NCBI GenBank assembly: GCA_035547895.1
Contig: DASZTT010000191.1
Location: forward strand, 1-19,391
Reading direction: 5' to 3'
DNA from: 66-474 sp035547895
GTDB taxonomy: Bacteria; Pseudomonadota; Gammaproteobacteria; Xanthomonadales; Rhodanobacteraceae
Length of the DNA: 19,391 bases
Positions 1 to 7,411 of the stretch are shown piece after piece. Made by a program: the position numbers and the translations under genes. Every line of letters starts with the position of its first letter. Positions within the stretch are counted from its first letter, which is position 1. The notes under the pieces were generated by a model. That model worked only from the letters and a program-made list of their open reading frames with translations, made no database searches and was not told the DNA's origin.

Positions 1-300
1 CGGCAACTGCACCAGGATGCCGTGCACCTTCGGATCGGCATTCAGGCGATCGACCAGCGCGAACAAATCCGCTTCGCTGGTCTGTGCCGGCAGGTCGAAA
101 TCGAACGACTTGAAGCCGACCTGCTGGCAGGCCTTGCGCTTGTTCTTCACGTACACCGCGGATGCGGGATCGGCACCGACCAGCACCACCGCGAGACCCG
201 GCGCCGGCCTGCCCGCGTCGACGCGCGCCTTGACGCCCGCCGCGACCCGGTCCAGCACTTCGCCCGCGATCTTGCGTCCGTCGAGAATGCGCGCAGTCAT
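1..300 (-). CDS. folD: FolD, methylenetetrahydrofolate dehydrogenase/cyclohydrolase (5' part only)
   Basis: This is the first 100 codons of a minus-strand gene whose 3' end lies beyond base 1. FolD is a cytosolic bifunctional enzyme that interconverts 5,10-methylene-, methenyl- and 10-formyl-tetrahydrofolate and supplies one-carbon units for purines, thymidylate and formyl-Met. The translation opens MTARILDGRKIAGEV. It has the substrate-loop signature YVKNKRKACQQVGF at residues 50-63, with the catalytic lysine at 54, and ends at the window edge in VHGILVQLP, the start of the conserved GILVQLPLP motif. The NADP-binding Rossmann half is not in view. ATG at 298-300 is the natural start, because the family normally begins within about 10 residues of this point. 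The gene is divergent from the DUF1244 gene. The family call is near certain; only completeness is unknown. Confidence 0.95.
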   Translation of the reverse strand, partial: MTARILDGRKIAGEVLDRVAAGVKARVDAGRPAPGLAVVLVGADPASAVYVKNKRKACQQVGFKSFDFDLPAQTSEADLFALVDRLNADPKVHGILVQLP

Positions 301-325
301 GGTGTCGGCGTAGCCCAAAGCGTGC

Positions 326-354
326 ATTATCGGCGCGTGGCGTGGGGCACACAA
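326..354 (-). promoter_or_regulatory. Candidate sigma70 promoter for folD
   Basis: Read on the minus strand there is TTGTGT (349-354), a 17-base spacer, then GATAAT (326-331). This would start transcription about 18 bases before the folD ATG. The -10 matches the consensus at five of six bases; the -35 is weak. It is a pattern match only. No equally good promoter was seen for the divergent DUF1244 gene in 301-471. Confidence 0.4.
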
Positions 355-471
355 TGGCGAAACGGACCGGCGGCGCCCTCGCCATCCGTTATCCAGTTCA
401 CGGCATCCATGCACCCGCTCCGGCTAGCGTACGCATCGGGAACAGGAGTGACCACCCGTGAGAACGAAGCG

Positions 472-777
472 ATGATCGAAGCCACCGAACTGCAGGCAGC
501 GGTCCTGCGCCGCCTGCTGAAACACCTCAATGAAGACCGTCCGGACGTCCAGAACATCGACCTGATGAACCTGGCCGGATTCTGCCGCAATTGCCTGGCC
601 GACTGGTACCGCGAAGCCGCCGCCGAGCGCGGCCTTGACCTCACCAGGGAAGAAGCCCGCGACGCCATCTACGGCGTGCCTTTCGAGGAATGGAAGGCGC
701 AGCATCAGAAAGAGGCGACGCCAGAACAACTGGCCGCGTTCCATGCCGCGCGGCAGCACGACGGACACGCTGCCTGA
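472..777 (+). CDS. DUF1244 domain-containing protein
   Basis: This 101-residue soluble protein matches the DUF1244 family, small proteins common in alpha- and gammaproteobacteria with no established function. The recognisable core is DVQNIDLMNLAGFCRNCLA followed by DWYREAA, with a conserved CRNC pair of cysteines, then the YGVPFEEWKAQHQKEAT segment near the C-terminus. There is no signal peptide or membrane segment. ATG 472 gives the usual family N-terminus. An in-frame GTG at 448 is possible but overlaps the only good Shine-Dalgarno-like AGGAG (444-448), so the real ribosome site is unclear. The gene is monocistronic between divergent folD and convergent moeB. The paired cysteines suggest metal or redox chemistry, but that is only a guess. 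Confidence 0.88.
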   Translation: MIEATELQAAVLRRLLKHLNEDRPDVQNIDLMNLAGFCRNCLADWYREAAAERGLDLTREEARDAIYGVPFEEWKAQHQKEATPEQLAAFHAARQHDGHAA

Positions 778-791
778 CCTGTGCGTCAGGC
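772..791. terminator. Bidirectional hairpin containing both convergent stop codons
   Basis: GCCTGAC (772-778), loop CTGTGC, GTCAGGC (785-791) is a perfect 7-bp stem. The TGA of the DUF1244 gene (775-777) lies in the left arm and the moeB stop (786-788 on the minus strand) lies in the right arm. There is no U-run on either side, so it may act as a transcript 3'-end stabiliser rather than a classical intrinsic terminator. Confidence 0.45.
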
Positions 792-1916
792 GGTGCCCGC
801 GCAGAACGCGGCGTAGTCGATGTAACCGGAGAAGGTTCTGCCCGGCGCGCAAACCGGGCATTCCGGATCCGGCGCGAGCCGCGTTTCGTGGAAGCGCATC
901 GCCAGGGCATCGAACATCAGCACACGGCCGATCAGGGGTTCCCCGATGCCGAGGATCAACTTGATCGCTTCGGTGGCCTGCAGCATGCCGACCACGCCCG
1001 GCAGCACGCCCAGCACGCCGGCTTCCGAACAGTTCGGCGCGTCTTCCGGCGCGGGCGGCTGCGGGAACAGGCAGCGGTAGCACGGTGCGCCACCCCGCTG
1101 GCGACCCGCGTCGAACACGCTCACCTGGCCCTGGAAGCGCTGGACGGCGCCGTACACCAGCGGGATGGCGAGTTTCACGCAGGCATCGTTGAGCAGGTAG
1201 CGCACCGGGAAATTGTCGGCACCGTCGAGCACCACGTCGGCGCCTTCCAGCAACGAATCGACGTTGGACGACGTGACGCGTTCGCGCAAACCCTCCAGAT
1301 GCACGCGCGGATTCAGCCCCTGCAGCGCATGCGCGGCCGAATCGAGCTTCGACATCCCGACGCGATCGTCCGCGTGCAGGATCTGGCGCTGCAGGTTGCT
1401 GCGCTCGACCACGTCGTCGTCGGCGAGCACCAGTGTGCCGACGCCGGCAGCGGCCAGGTAGAACGCGGCCGGCGAACCGAGTCCACCGGCACCCAGCACC
1501 ACCACGCGCGCGGATTCCAGCTTGCGTTGTCCCGCCTCGCCGACTTCCGGCAGGCGCAGGTGGCGTGAATAGCGGTCGTAGAAGTCCTCGTCACCGCCGG
1601 CCTTCGCCATCGGCAGGCCTTCCTCGATCCAGCGCGCCGTGCCGCCCGCGACGGAGACCACGTTGCTGTAGCCCATCTGCTGCAGCGCCTGCGCAGCCAT
1701 CAGCGAACGCTGGCCATGCGCGCAGATCGTCAGGAGCTCCGCGGCGTGATCGGGCGCGACGCCGGCGATGCGCTGCGGGAGTTCGCCGCGCGGAAGCGGT
1801 ATCGCACCCGCCGCCATGCCGGTTGCATGTTCGAAGGGTTCGCGCACGTCCAGCAGCAACGCACCGGCGCGCTGGCGTCGCAATGCTTCGCTGGGGGAAA
1901 GCTCGCGCGGATTCAT
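786..1916 (-). CDS. moeB: Rhodanese-MoeB fusion, molybdopterin-synthase adenylyltransferase
   Basis: From ATG 1916 this is a 376-residue two-domain protein. Residues about 5-105 form a rhodanese (single-domain sulfurtransferase) fold with the active-site loop CAHGQRS and Cys65. Residues about 112-376 form a ThiF/MoeB/E1-like domain. That domain has the ATP loop GAGGLGSP at 142-149, RSNLQRQIL at 172-180, DGADNFPVR at 231-239, a zinc site of CYRC (279-282) plus CPVC (353-356), and NCSEAGVLGVLPG carrying the likely catalytic Cys296. MoeB adenylates the C-terminal glycine of MoaD so that sulfur can be loaded for molybdopterin. The attached rhodanese could deliver the persulfide. The rhodanese comes first here, whereas eukaryotic MOCS3/Uba4 has it last. 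An in-frame GTG at 1943 is an alternative start. The gene lies 30 bases after the moeA stop. Confidence 0.9.
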   Translation of the reverse strand: MNPRELSPSEALRRQRAGALLLDVREPFEHATGMAAGAIPLPRGELPQRIAGVAPDHAAELLTICAHGQRSLMAAQALQQMGYSNVVSVAGGTARWIEEGLPMAKAGGDEDFYDRYSRHLRLPEVGEAGQRKLESARVVVLGAGGLGSPAAFYLAAAGVGTLVLADDDVVERSNLQRQILHADDRVGMSKLDSAAHALQGLNPRVHLEGLRERVTSSNVDSLLEGADVVLDGADNFPVRYLLNDACVKLAIPLVYGAVQRFQGQVSVFDAGRQRGGAPCYRCLFPQPPAPEDAPNCSEAGVLGVLPGVVGMLQATEAIKLILGIGEPLIGRVLMFDALAMRFHETRLAPDPECPVCAPGRTFSGYIDYAAFCAGTA

Positions 1917-1946
1917 CCGCGCATTATCACCGGTCGACACCACCGA

Positions 1947-3170
1947 TCAACCGGGCCACAGCGCCACCACGTCGCCCCGCCGATATTCCTTTTCACCTTC
2001 CGGCAGCAACGCGAGCGCAGCGGCTTCCGCCAAGCCACGCAACATCCCGGAACCCTGCTTTGCGTGCAGCGTCGCCCATTGCACGCCCTCTTCATCCGTG
2101 TGCAGGCTGCAGCGTGCGAATTCGGCGCGCATGTGGCGCTTGTGCAGTGGAGCATCGAGACGGGCGCGGGCCGGCTGCGGCACCGTGGTGACGCCCAGCA
2201 TCGCACGCAAGGCGAAGGCGACCAGGACGCGGTACGTCACTGCCGAGGCAACCGGATTGCCCGGCAGACCGAAATAAAGGCATGCACCGATCTCACCGAA
2301 AAGTGTCGGCATGCCGGGTTTCAGGCGCACCTTGTGGAAATGGATTTCGCCGATTTCGCGCAGGGCGCCCGGCAAGTAATCGGCCCCGCCGGCGGACACG
2401 CCGCCGCTGGTGACGATGACATCGGCCTCGGCCGCGGCTTCAAGCAATGCATTGCGCAGCGCCTCCGGATCGTCACGCACGCAGCGTTGCACGGCAACCA
2501 GGGCGCCCGCATCGCGTGCCAGTGACGCCAGCATCAATCCATTCGATTCGTGGATTTGCCCGAAACCCAGCGGCTGTCCAGCAGGAACCAGCTCATTGCC
2601 GGTGGCGATGACGGCGACGCGTGGGTGGCGCCGCACCGGAACGCGATCGATGCCCAGCGCAGCGAGCGCCGCCAGTTGCGCGGCGCCGAGCGGCGTGCCC
2701 GACACGAAAACGAGATCGCCTTCCGCATAGTCTTCGCCAGCGGCACGTACGTTGGCGCCGGCGCACTCGCCGGCATTCACCCGGACGCGCTCGCCCTCGA
2801 CCGACACGTTTTCCCTGATCACCACGGTATCCGCGCCAACCGGAATCGGCGCGCCGGTGGTGATGCGCACGCACTGCCCTTGTGCGACTTCCGGCGCGGA
2901 CGTCGCGCCTGCGAACACGTCGCCGATCAGCATGAAGTCACGCGTTCCAGCCTTGGGCAAGTCGGCGCCCCGCAGCGCGAATCCGTCCATCGCCGAATTC
3001 GCGAAGGGCGGCAAGGGATGCGCGGCATGGACGTCTCCGGCCAGGACGCGGCCATGTGCGCCGGCAAGCGGCACCGCTTCGATCGGCAACCGATGCCGCG
3101 CCGCGCGTGCCGCCACGATTTGCAGCGCCTGCTCGAGGCCTATGCGGGTCGGGTACGAAGAGTCAGCCAT
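1947..3170 (-). CDS. moeA: MoeA, molybdopterin molybdenumtransferase
   Basis: This is a 407-residue cytosolic enzyme that inserts molybdate into adenylated molybdopterin, the last common step of Moco synthesis. Family signatures appear in order: PLPPFANSAMDGFALR near residue 52, ITTGAPIPVGADTVV near 103, ATGNELVPAG near 189, the molybdopterin-binding SGGVSAGGADY near 252, the KPGMP loop, and GLPGNPVASAVTYR near 295. The length is typical of bacterial MoeA. ATG 3168-3170 is preferred because the N-terminus then matches the family. It also places the start in an ATGGCTGA overlap with the mobA stop, which implies translational coupling. It is flanked by mobA and moeB. The moa genes for the earlier steps are not in the window. 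Confidence 0.96.
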   Translation of the reverse strand: MADSSYPTRIGLEQALQIVAARAARHRLPIEAVPLAGAHGRVLAGDVHAAHPLPPFANSAMDGFALRGADLPKAGTRDFMLIGDVFAGATSAPEVAQGQCVRITTGAPIPVGADTVVIRENVSVEGERVRVNAGECAGANVRAAGEDYAEGDLVFVSGTPLGAAQLAALAALGIDRVPVRRHPRVAVIATGNELVPAGQPLGFGQIHESNGLMLASLARDAGALVAVQRCVRDDPEALRNALLEAAAEADVIVTSGGVSAGGADYLPGALREIGEIHFHKVRLKPGMPTLFGEIGACLYFGLPGNPVASAVTYRVLVAFALRAMLGVTTVPQPARARLDAPLHKRHMRAEFARCSLHTDEEGVQWATLHAKQGSGMLRGLAEAAALALLPEGEKEYRRGDVVALWPG

Positions 3171-3783
3171 GCGCGCGTTCGTAGTCGCGGAAGTCTTCCG
3201 GGGTATTGAGATTATGGAACGCGTCGCCCGCGTCACCGAAGTCGACGGCAAGCGCACCGCATGCGGCAAGCCAGCGCAGGGGTGAGCCGTGTTCGCTGAG
3301 GGCGGTTTGTGCGGAGGCGTGCCAGGCCTCGGCCGTCCCGTCGACGCGGAACATCGCGAACAGCGGTTCGCGTTTCCCTGCGATGGTGGCCAGCGCGCAA
3401 GGCGCATCGACATTGGCCGCCAGCGGTGCACGCAGCCGCATGGCAAGATCGCCGGGCGGATCCGGACAATCCACCGGCATGGTCAAAAGCCAATCCGGCG
3501 GCGCGTGCCGATTGGCTTGCAGGAATCCGAAGGCCGCAGCCAGTCCGGCGAGCGGGCCTGCGTGCCCGGAAACCTCGTCGTGGACCGCCGGAGCGAATCG
3601 AGCATAGTCATCGAGGTTGCGGTTCGCGACGATCAGCACGCGCGCACATTGCAAGCGCAATCGTTCCAGCACGTGTTCGACCAGCGGACGTCCGCACAGC
3701 GGCAGCAACCCCTTGTCCGCATCGCCCACGCGGCGGCCGGCACCGCCGGCGAGGACCACGCCGAGTGTTTCTTCAGCGGCCAC
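3163..3783 (-). CDS. mobA: MobA, molybdenum cofactor guanylyltransferase
   Basis: MobA is a 206-residue cytosolic nucleotidyltransferase that joins GMP to Mo-molybdopterin to make the MGD form used by DMSO-reductase-family enzymes. The N-terminal nucleotide-binding signature LAGGAGRRVGDADKGLLPL (residues 11-29) is diagnostic. It is followed by GRPLVEHVLERL, GHAGPLAGLAAAF and the metal-site region MPVDCPDPP, where the Asp is kept but the usual DTP(F/Y) context has become DCPDP. The start is GTG at 3781-3783, which overlaps the der stop by 11 bases; no in-frame ATG precedes the GTP-binding loop. The 3' end overlaps moeA by 8 bases. The presence of mobA implies the organism makes at least one bis-MGD enzyme, such as nitrate reductase or formate dehydrogenase. 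Confidence 0.93.
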   Translation of the reverse strand: MAAEETLGVVLAGGAGRRVGDADKGLLPLCGRPLVEHVLERLRLQCARVLIVANRNLDDYARFAPAVHDEVSGHAGPLAGLAAAFGFLQANRHAPPDWLLTMPVDCPDPPGDLAMRLRAPLAANVDAPCALATIAGKREPLFAMFRVDGTAEAWHASAQTALSEHGSPLRWLAACGALAVDFGDAGDAFHNLNTPEDFRDYERAHG

Positions 3784-5170
3784 GCACGTGGCGGATCATC
3801 CGCCTGCGTTTGCGCTGCTGGCTTTCCGTGAGCACGTTGCGTTTGCCCGCGTACGGGTTCTCGCCCTCGCGGAATTCGATGCGGATCGGTGTGCCTTCCA
3901 GCTTGTAGCGCCTGCGGAAGAAGTTTTCGAGATAGCGCCGGTAGCTGTCCGCGATGTGTTTGGTGCGGCTGCCATGGATCACGATGGTGGGCGGATGGTC
4001 GCCGCCGGGATGCGCGAAACGCAGCTTGGGCGAATGGCCGCGTACCAGGGGCGGCTGGTGCGCGGCGACTGCCTTTTCCAGGGAGCGCGTGAGATCGGAG
4101 GTGCCGAGTTCGCGTGCCGCGGCGGCGCCGGCGCGATCGATGGCGCGCAACAATTCGCGCAACCCGGAACCATGCTTCGCCGACAGGAACACGATGCGTG
4201 CCCACGCCACGAAATCGAGCTTGCGTTCGAGGCCGGCCTTGCAGCGTTCGCGGTCGTATTGCTCGAGGCCATCCCACTTGTTGGCGACGATCACCAGCGC
4301 GCGGCCCGCTTCGAGCACTTGCCCGATCAAGGCAAGGTCCTGATCGGTGACGCCCTCGCCTGCATCCAGCATCACCGCCGCGACGTCCGCCGCGGCGATC
4401 GATTGCAGCGTCTTGATGACGCTGAATTTCTCGAGCGCATCTTCCACGCGCCCACGGCGGCGTACGCCCGCGGTATCGATCAGGACGTACCGGCGGCCAT
4501 CGCGTTCCAGCGGCACATGGATCGAATCGCGCGTGGTGCCCGCGATGTCCGACACCACCACGCGCTCTTTACCCAGCAGGCGATTGACCAGCGTGGACTT
4601 GCCGACGTTGGGCCTGCCGATGATGGCGACGCGGGTGCCGGCCGCCTGGTCGTTCTCCGGGACCTCCGCATCGAGATCCGGTGGCAGCAATGGCTGCACA
4701 GCGGCCAGCAAGGCGTCGAGGCCACGCGCATGCGCAGCGGCGATTGCAAAGGTTGCGGCGACACCCAGCGAGGAAAATTCCGCCAGCGCGGCCTGCGCGT
4801 CCATGCCGTCGGTCTTGTTGACGGCCAGCAATACCGGCTTGCCCGCGCGGCGCAGGCGGTCGAGGATCGCACGATCCTGCGGCAGCAAACCGTCACGCGC
4901 ATCCACCAGCAGCACGCAGGCGCTGGCTTCGTCGATCGCCAGCTGGACTTGTCTCTCGGTGAGCTCGTCGATGTCGACGCGTTCGCCCGACAACCCTCCA
5001 GTATCGACCAGCACGAACGGGCGCTCGCCGATGCGGCAAACGCCGTAGTGGCGATCGCGGGTGACGCCGGGCAGGTCCGCGACCAATGCGTCGCGGCTCC
5101 TCGTAAGCGCATTGAACAGCGTCGACTTGCCGACGTTGGGACGTCCGACCAGGGCGACGACCGGCAGCAT
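3773..5170 (-). CDS. der: Der (EngA), tandem ribosome-assembly GTPase
   Basis: This 465-residue protein has two Era-like GTPase domains in tandem and a C-terminal KH-like domain. Domain 1 has GRPNVGKST at 9-17, VDTGG at 55-59 and NKTD at 118-121. Domain 2 repeats GRPNVGKST at 185-193, with IDTAG at 231-235 and NKWD at 297-300. The KH domain follows, and the protein ends in a basic TESQQRKRRRMIRHVRGR tail. Der is essential in E. coli for maturation and stability of the 50S subunit. ATG 5168-5170 gives the standard MLPVVALVGRPN start. The 20-base bamB-der gap holds a 10-bp hairpin, and no clear Shine-Dalgarno sequence precedes the start. Its place after bamB is conserved in many gammaproteobacteria, while the Moco genes downstream are specific to this arrangement. 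Confidence 0.98.
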   Translation of the reverse strand: MLPVVALVGRPNVGKSTLFNALTRSRDALVADLPGVTRDRHYGVCRIGERPFVLVDTGGLSGERVDIDELTERQVQLAIDEASACVLLVDARDGLLPQDRAILDRLRRAGKPVLLAVNKTDGMDAQAALAEFSSLGVAATFAIAAAHARGLDALLAAVQPLLPPDLDAEVPENDQAAGTRVAIIGRPNVGKSTLVNRLLGKERVVVSDIAGTTRDSIHVPLERDGRRYVLIDTAGVRRRGRVEDALEKFSVIKTLQSIAAADVAAVMLDAGEGVTDQDLALIGQVLEAGRALVIVANKWDGLEQYDRERCKAGLERKLDFVAWARIVFLSAKHGSGLRELLRAIDRAGAAAARELGTSDLTRSLEKAVAAHQPPLVRGHSPKLRFAHPGGDHPPTIVIHGSRTKHIADSYRRYLENFFRRRYKLEGTPIRIEFREGENPYAGKRNVLTESQQRKRRRMIRHVRGR

Positions 5171-5182
5171 GGCGCGTGCCCG

Positions 5183-5207
5183 TCAACGCGTCAGGGCGAC
5201 GCGTTGA
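5183..5207. other. Perfect 10-bp hairpin across the bamB stop, just upstream of der
   Basis: TCAACGCGTC (5183-5192), loop AGGGC, GACGCGTTGA (5198-5207). On the minus-strand transcript it contains the last codons and stop of bamB and ends 12 bases before the der ATG. There is no U-run, so it is unlikely to terminate. It may tune der translation or protect an mRNA end. Confidence 0.5.
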
Positions 5208-6417
5208 TCCGATAGGCGGCGACGTGGCCTTTCACGTCTTCGACATAAACCGTGTCGCCGTTGACGACCGGGCGCGCACGGATTTCGTCCTTCGACAAGC
5301 GCATGCGCGCAGCCAGCTTGCCGTCGGACAGGTCGAGCCAATGCACATAGCCATCGATGCCGCCGACGACGGCATATTTGTCCTGGATCGCGGGTGCGGT
5401 GAGCCAGTGGTATTGCAGCGCATCCTGCTTCCACATGTCGCCGCCGCCATCCTTGGAGAAAGCCCACACGAGCGAATCGTCATCCACGCCCACCACTTCC
5501 TTGTCGGACACGCCCACTCCCACGTAGCTCGAGAACGGACGCGTCCAGGCCAGCTGGCCCTGTGTCGCGTCGACGGCGGCCAATTCGCCATGGTAGGCGG
5601 TGGCATACAGGATGTTGCCATCCAGCTGCAGCGTATCGTCGGCATCATTCAACTTCTGGATGTCGGTGCGGCCAAGCCCCTTGGTGATCGGCAGTTTCCA
5701 CTGGACCGCACCCGTGTCGCTGCGCAGCGAGACCACGTTGCCGTCATCGGTGCCGAACATCACCACGCCGTGCGCCGCCAGCAGCGGCCCGTTGCCGCGC
5801 AGGCTCAGCAACGGCACGTTGCCCTGGTCGTTCAGCCACTTCCGTTCGCCGCTGTTGGCGTCGAACGCGTACACGTAGCCGGAGTTCGTGCGCACGTACA
5901 CCGTGCCCGCATCGATCGCGGGCGGCGAGATCACTTCGTCATCGACCTCGGCGCTCCACAACTGCTTGCCCGTCCCTGCGTCGATTCCATAGACGTGCCC
6001 GTCCAGCGTGCCCACCACCAGCAAGCTGCCGGAAACGCTGGGCCCGCCCGCATAGCGCGCATCCGGACCGGGCTTCTTGTGCTTGAACGGCCAGATGCCG
6101 CCCCCGACGCGCGTGGACTGCTTCCAGATTTCCTTGCCGGTCAAGGCATCCAGCGCCTCGAGCTTGCCGTCGGTGCTGATCAGGTACAACTTGCCGTCCG
6201 CAAACGCGGGCTGCAGGCGAACACCCGAGCGCCCCGAACCATCGCCGATGCGCGTCGACCAGATTTTCTGCACCTGCACCGTGGGCGTGAATTCCACCAA
6301 TGACTTCGGCGGCTGCAGGTTGCCGCCACGGTTGAAGATCTTGTTCCACAAACCGCAGCCGGACAAGGCGAACGCGGCGACCAGCAGCGGCAACAGCAGA
6401 AGGTGACGGCGCTTCAT
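5191..6417 (-). CDS. bamB: BamB, outer-membrane protein assembly lipoprotein
   Basis: This is a 408-residue periplasmic lipoprotein and beta-propeller subunit of the BAM complex, which helps BamA fold outer-membrane beta-barrels. The N-terminus MKRRHLLLLPLLVAAFALSG followed by Cys21 is a lipoprotein signal with lipobox LSGC. The rest shows repeated PQQ/WD-like blades: YLISTDGKLEALDALTG, VVGTLDGHVYGIDAGTG, VYVRTNSGYVYAFDANSG, ILYATAYHGELAAVDATQG and VVGGIDGYVHWLDLSDG. The length fits the family (E. coli BamB is about 390 residues). ATG 6415-6417 is chosen because it gives the signal peptide and forms an ATGA overlap with the yfgM stop. The yfgM-bamB-der order is conserved in E. coli and Pseudomonas, so the assignment is secure. 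Confidence 0.96.
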   Translation of the reverse strand: MKRRHLLLLPLLVAAFALSGCGLWNKIFNRGGNLQPPKSLVEFTPTVQVQKIWSTRIGDGSGRSGVRLQPAFADGKLYLISTDGKLEALDALTGKEIWKQSTRVGGGIWPFKHKKPGPDARYAGGPSVSGSLLVVGTLDGHVYGIDAGTGKQLWSAEVDDEVISPPAIDAGTVYVRTNSGYVYAFDANSGERKWLNDQGNVPLLSLRGNGPLLAAHGVVMFGTDDGNVVSLRSDTGAVQWKLPITKGLGRTDIQKLNDADDTLQLDGNILYATAYHGELAAVDATQGQLAWTRPFSSYVGVGVSDKEVVGVDDDSLVWAFSKDGGGDMWKQDALQYHWLTAPAIQDKYAVVGGIDGYVHWLDLSDGKLAARMRLSKDEIRARPVVNGDTVYVEDVKGHVAAYRINASP

Positions 6418-7076
6418 TTGGCCTTCCCGGTCGTGGCAGCCTGTGGCTGCGTGAGATTGTCGAGTTTCATCTGCACCGCACTGCGCGCCGGTGCATCCTT
6501 GTCGAGCTTCGCCAGCGCGTTCTGATAATCGGTGCGTGCGGCATCGATCTTCCCGAGTTTGAGCTGCGCGTCGCCGCGAAGTTCCGCGGCCATCGCCGCG
6601 TAATCGCCGGACGGGATCTTGCCAAGTGCGGCCAGCGCATCCTGCGCCTTGCCGTCCGCCAGCAGCACGCGCGCCAGCCGCAGCGAGAACAACGACTGCA
6701 ACGCCGGCTGCCGACTGTGGGCCACGGCCCACTGCAGGTTCTGCGCCGCCTGTTTCAGGTCGTCCTTGCCGACGTCGTATTCGGCCACCGCCGCGCTGGC
6801 GAACGCGGCGTACGGCGACTTCGTGTAATTCTTCTGCAGGTCGCCCAGCGCCGCGCCCATGGCCTGCTTGTTGCCGGACTGCACGGCGTTCTGCACCACC
6901 GCGAACTGGGAGGCCGCCTGGATTTCGGTGTTCGCCTTGTGGGCCTGCCATTGGCGCCAACCGAAGATGAGCACGAGCGCGAGCACCACGCCGGCCGCCA
7001 CGGCGATGCCGTTCTCCTTGATCCACTTGCGGACCTGTTCGCCCTGCTCGTACTCGTCGTAATCTTCGAAGGCCAT
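6414..7076 (-). CDS. yfgM: YfgM-like TPR membrane protein, SecYEG/PpiD-associated
   Basis: This 220-residue protein has a short cytosolic N-terminus rich in acidic residues (MAFEDYDEYEQGEQVRKWI), one membrane helix at about residues 22-42, and a periplasmic tetratricopeptide-like region (about 50-205). In E. coli, YfgM is anchored in the inner membrane, joins PpiD at the SecYEG translocon and is thought to hand secreted proteins to periplasmic chaperones. The N-terminal membrane-anchor pattern and the position directly before bamB support the call. The sequence similarity itself is modest, as is usual in this family. It is the first gene after the structured intergenic element; 64 bases separate its start from that element. 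Only a weak GAGTGA ribosome site precedes the ATG. Confidence 0.88.
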   Translation of the reverse strand: MAFEDYDEYEQGEQVRKWIKENGIAVAAGVVLALVLIFGWRQWQAHKANTEIQAASQFAVVQNAVQSGNKQAMGAALGDLQKNYTKSPYAAFASAAVAEYDVGKDDLKQAAQNLQWAVAHSRQPALQSLFSLRLARVLLADGKAQDALAALGKIPSGDYAAMAAELRGDAQLKLGKIDAARTDYQNALAKLDKDAPARSAVQMKLDNLTQPQAATTGKAK

Positions 7077-7177
7077 TGTTCACTCACATGCGGACGCCCG
7101 CGCCCGGAAAGCTGCGCGGAAACGCGAAAGCATACAAGAGTTAGGGTCTGCGAGCGCTATGCCGCGTGAGCCGCGTT

Positions 7178-7272
7178 GCTTCCGCAGCGGTCGCCAGACG
7201 AGGCGCGCGCCGCAGCGCCAGAGTGGTTCTCTGGTCAAGGCGCGCACCGAAGGATGGCGGCCGCTGCGGAGC
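7178..7272. repeat. Arm A of the element: 19-bp stem with inner perfect hairpin
   Basis: GCTTCCGCAGCGGTCGCCA (7178-7196) pairs with TGGCGGCCGCTGCGGAGC (7255-7272), with one mismatch and one unpaired base. The loop contains CCAGAG-TGGTT-CTCTGG (7218-7234), a perfect 6-bp hairpin flanked by GC-rich GGCGCGC sequences on both sides. Confidence 0.7.
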
Positions 7273-7283
7273 AACCCTTCGGG

Positions 7284-7380
7284 CCGGGGCTGTTTGCCCG
7301 CATGGCTGCGTCATCATTCGTCTATGTATCGACATACATCTTCCTCATTCTTCCTTGCCCTGCGAGCAAACAGTCGCCGG
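7284..7380. repeat. Arm B of the element: 19-bp stem with inner hairpin
   Basis: CCGGGGCTGTTTGCCCGCA (7284-7302) pairs with TGCGAGCAAACAGTCGCCGG (7361-7380), with two mismatches and one extra base. The AT-richer loop contains TATGT-ATCG-ACATA (7323-7336), a perfect 5-bp hairpin. Arm B abuts the right terminal repeat directly. Confidence 0.7.
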
Positions 7381-7411
7381 CGCGGCCACGTGGCATAGCG
7401 TTCGCAGGCCC

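Noticed and set aside
690..1568. 292-codon plus-strand frame over moeB
   Set aside because: It is antisense to the ThiF domain of moeB, overlaps the end of the DUF1244 gene, and has no recognisable domain.
3617..5215. 532-codon open frame on the plus strand
   Set aside because: It is antisense to der; long only because the GC-rich codon bias of der avoids stops in this frame.
7141..7335. Short minus-strand frame (64 codons, MSIHRRMMTQPCGQ...) inside the structured element
   Set aside because: It runs across the stem arms, has an Arg/Ala/Pro-rich composition and no ribosome site. Peptides like this are usually translations of repeats.
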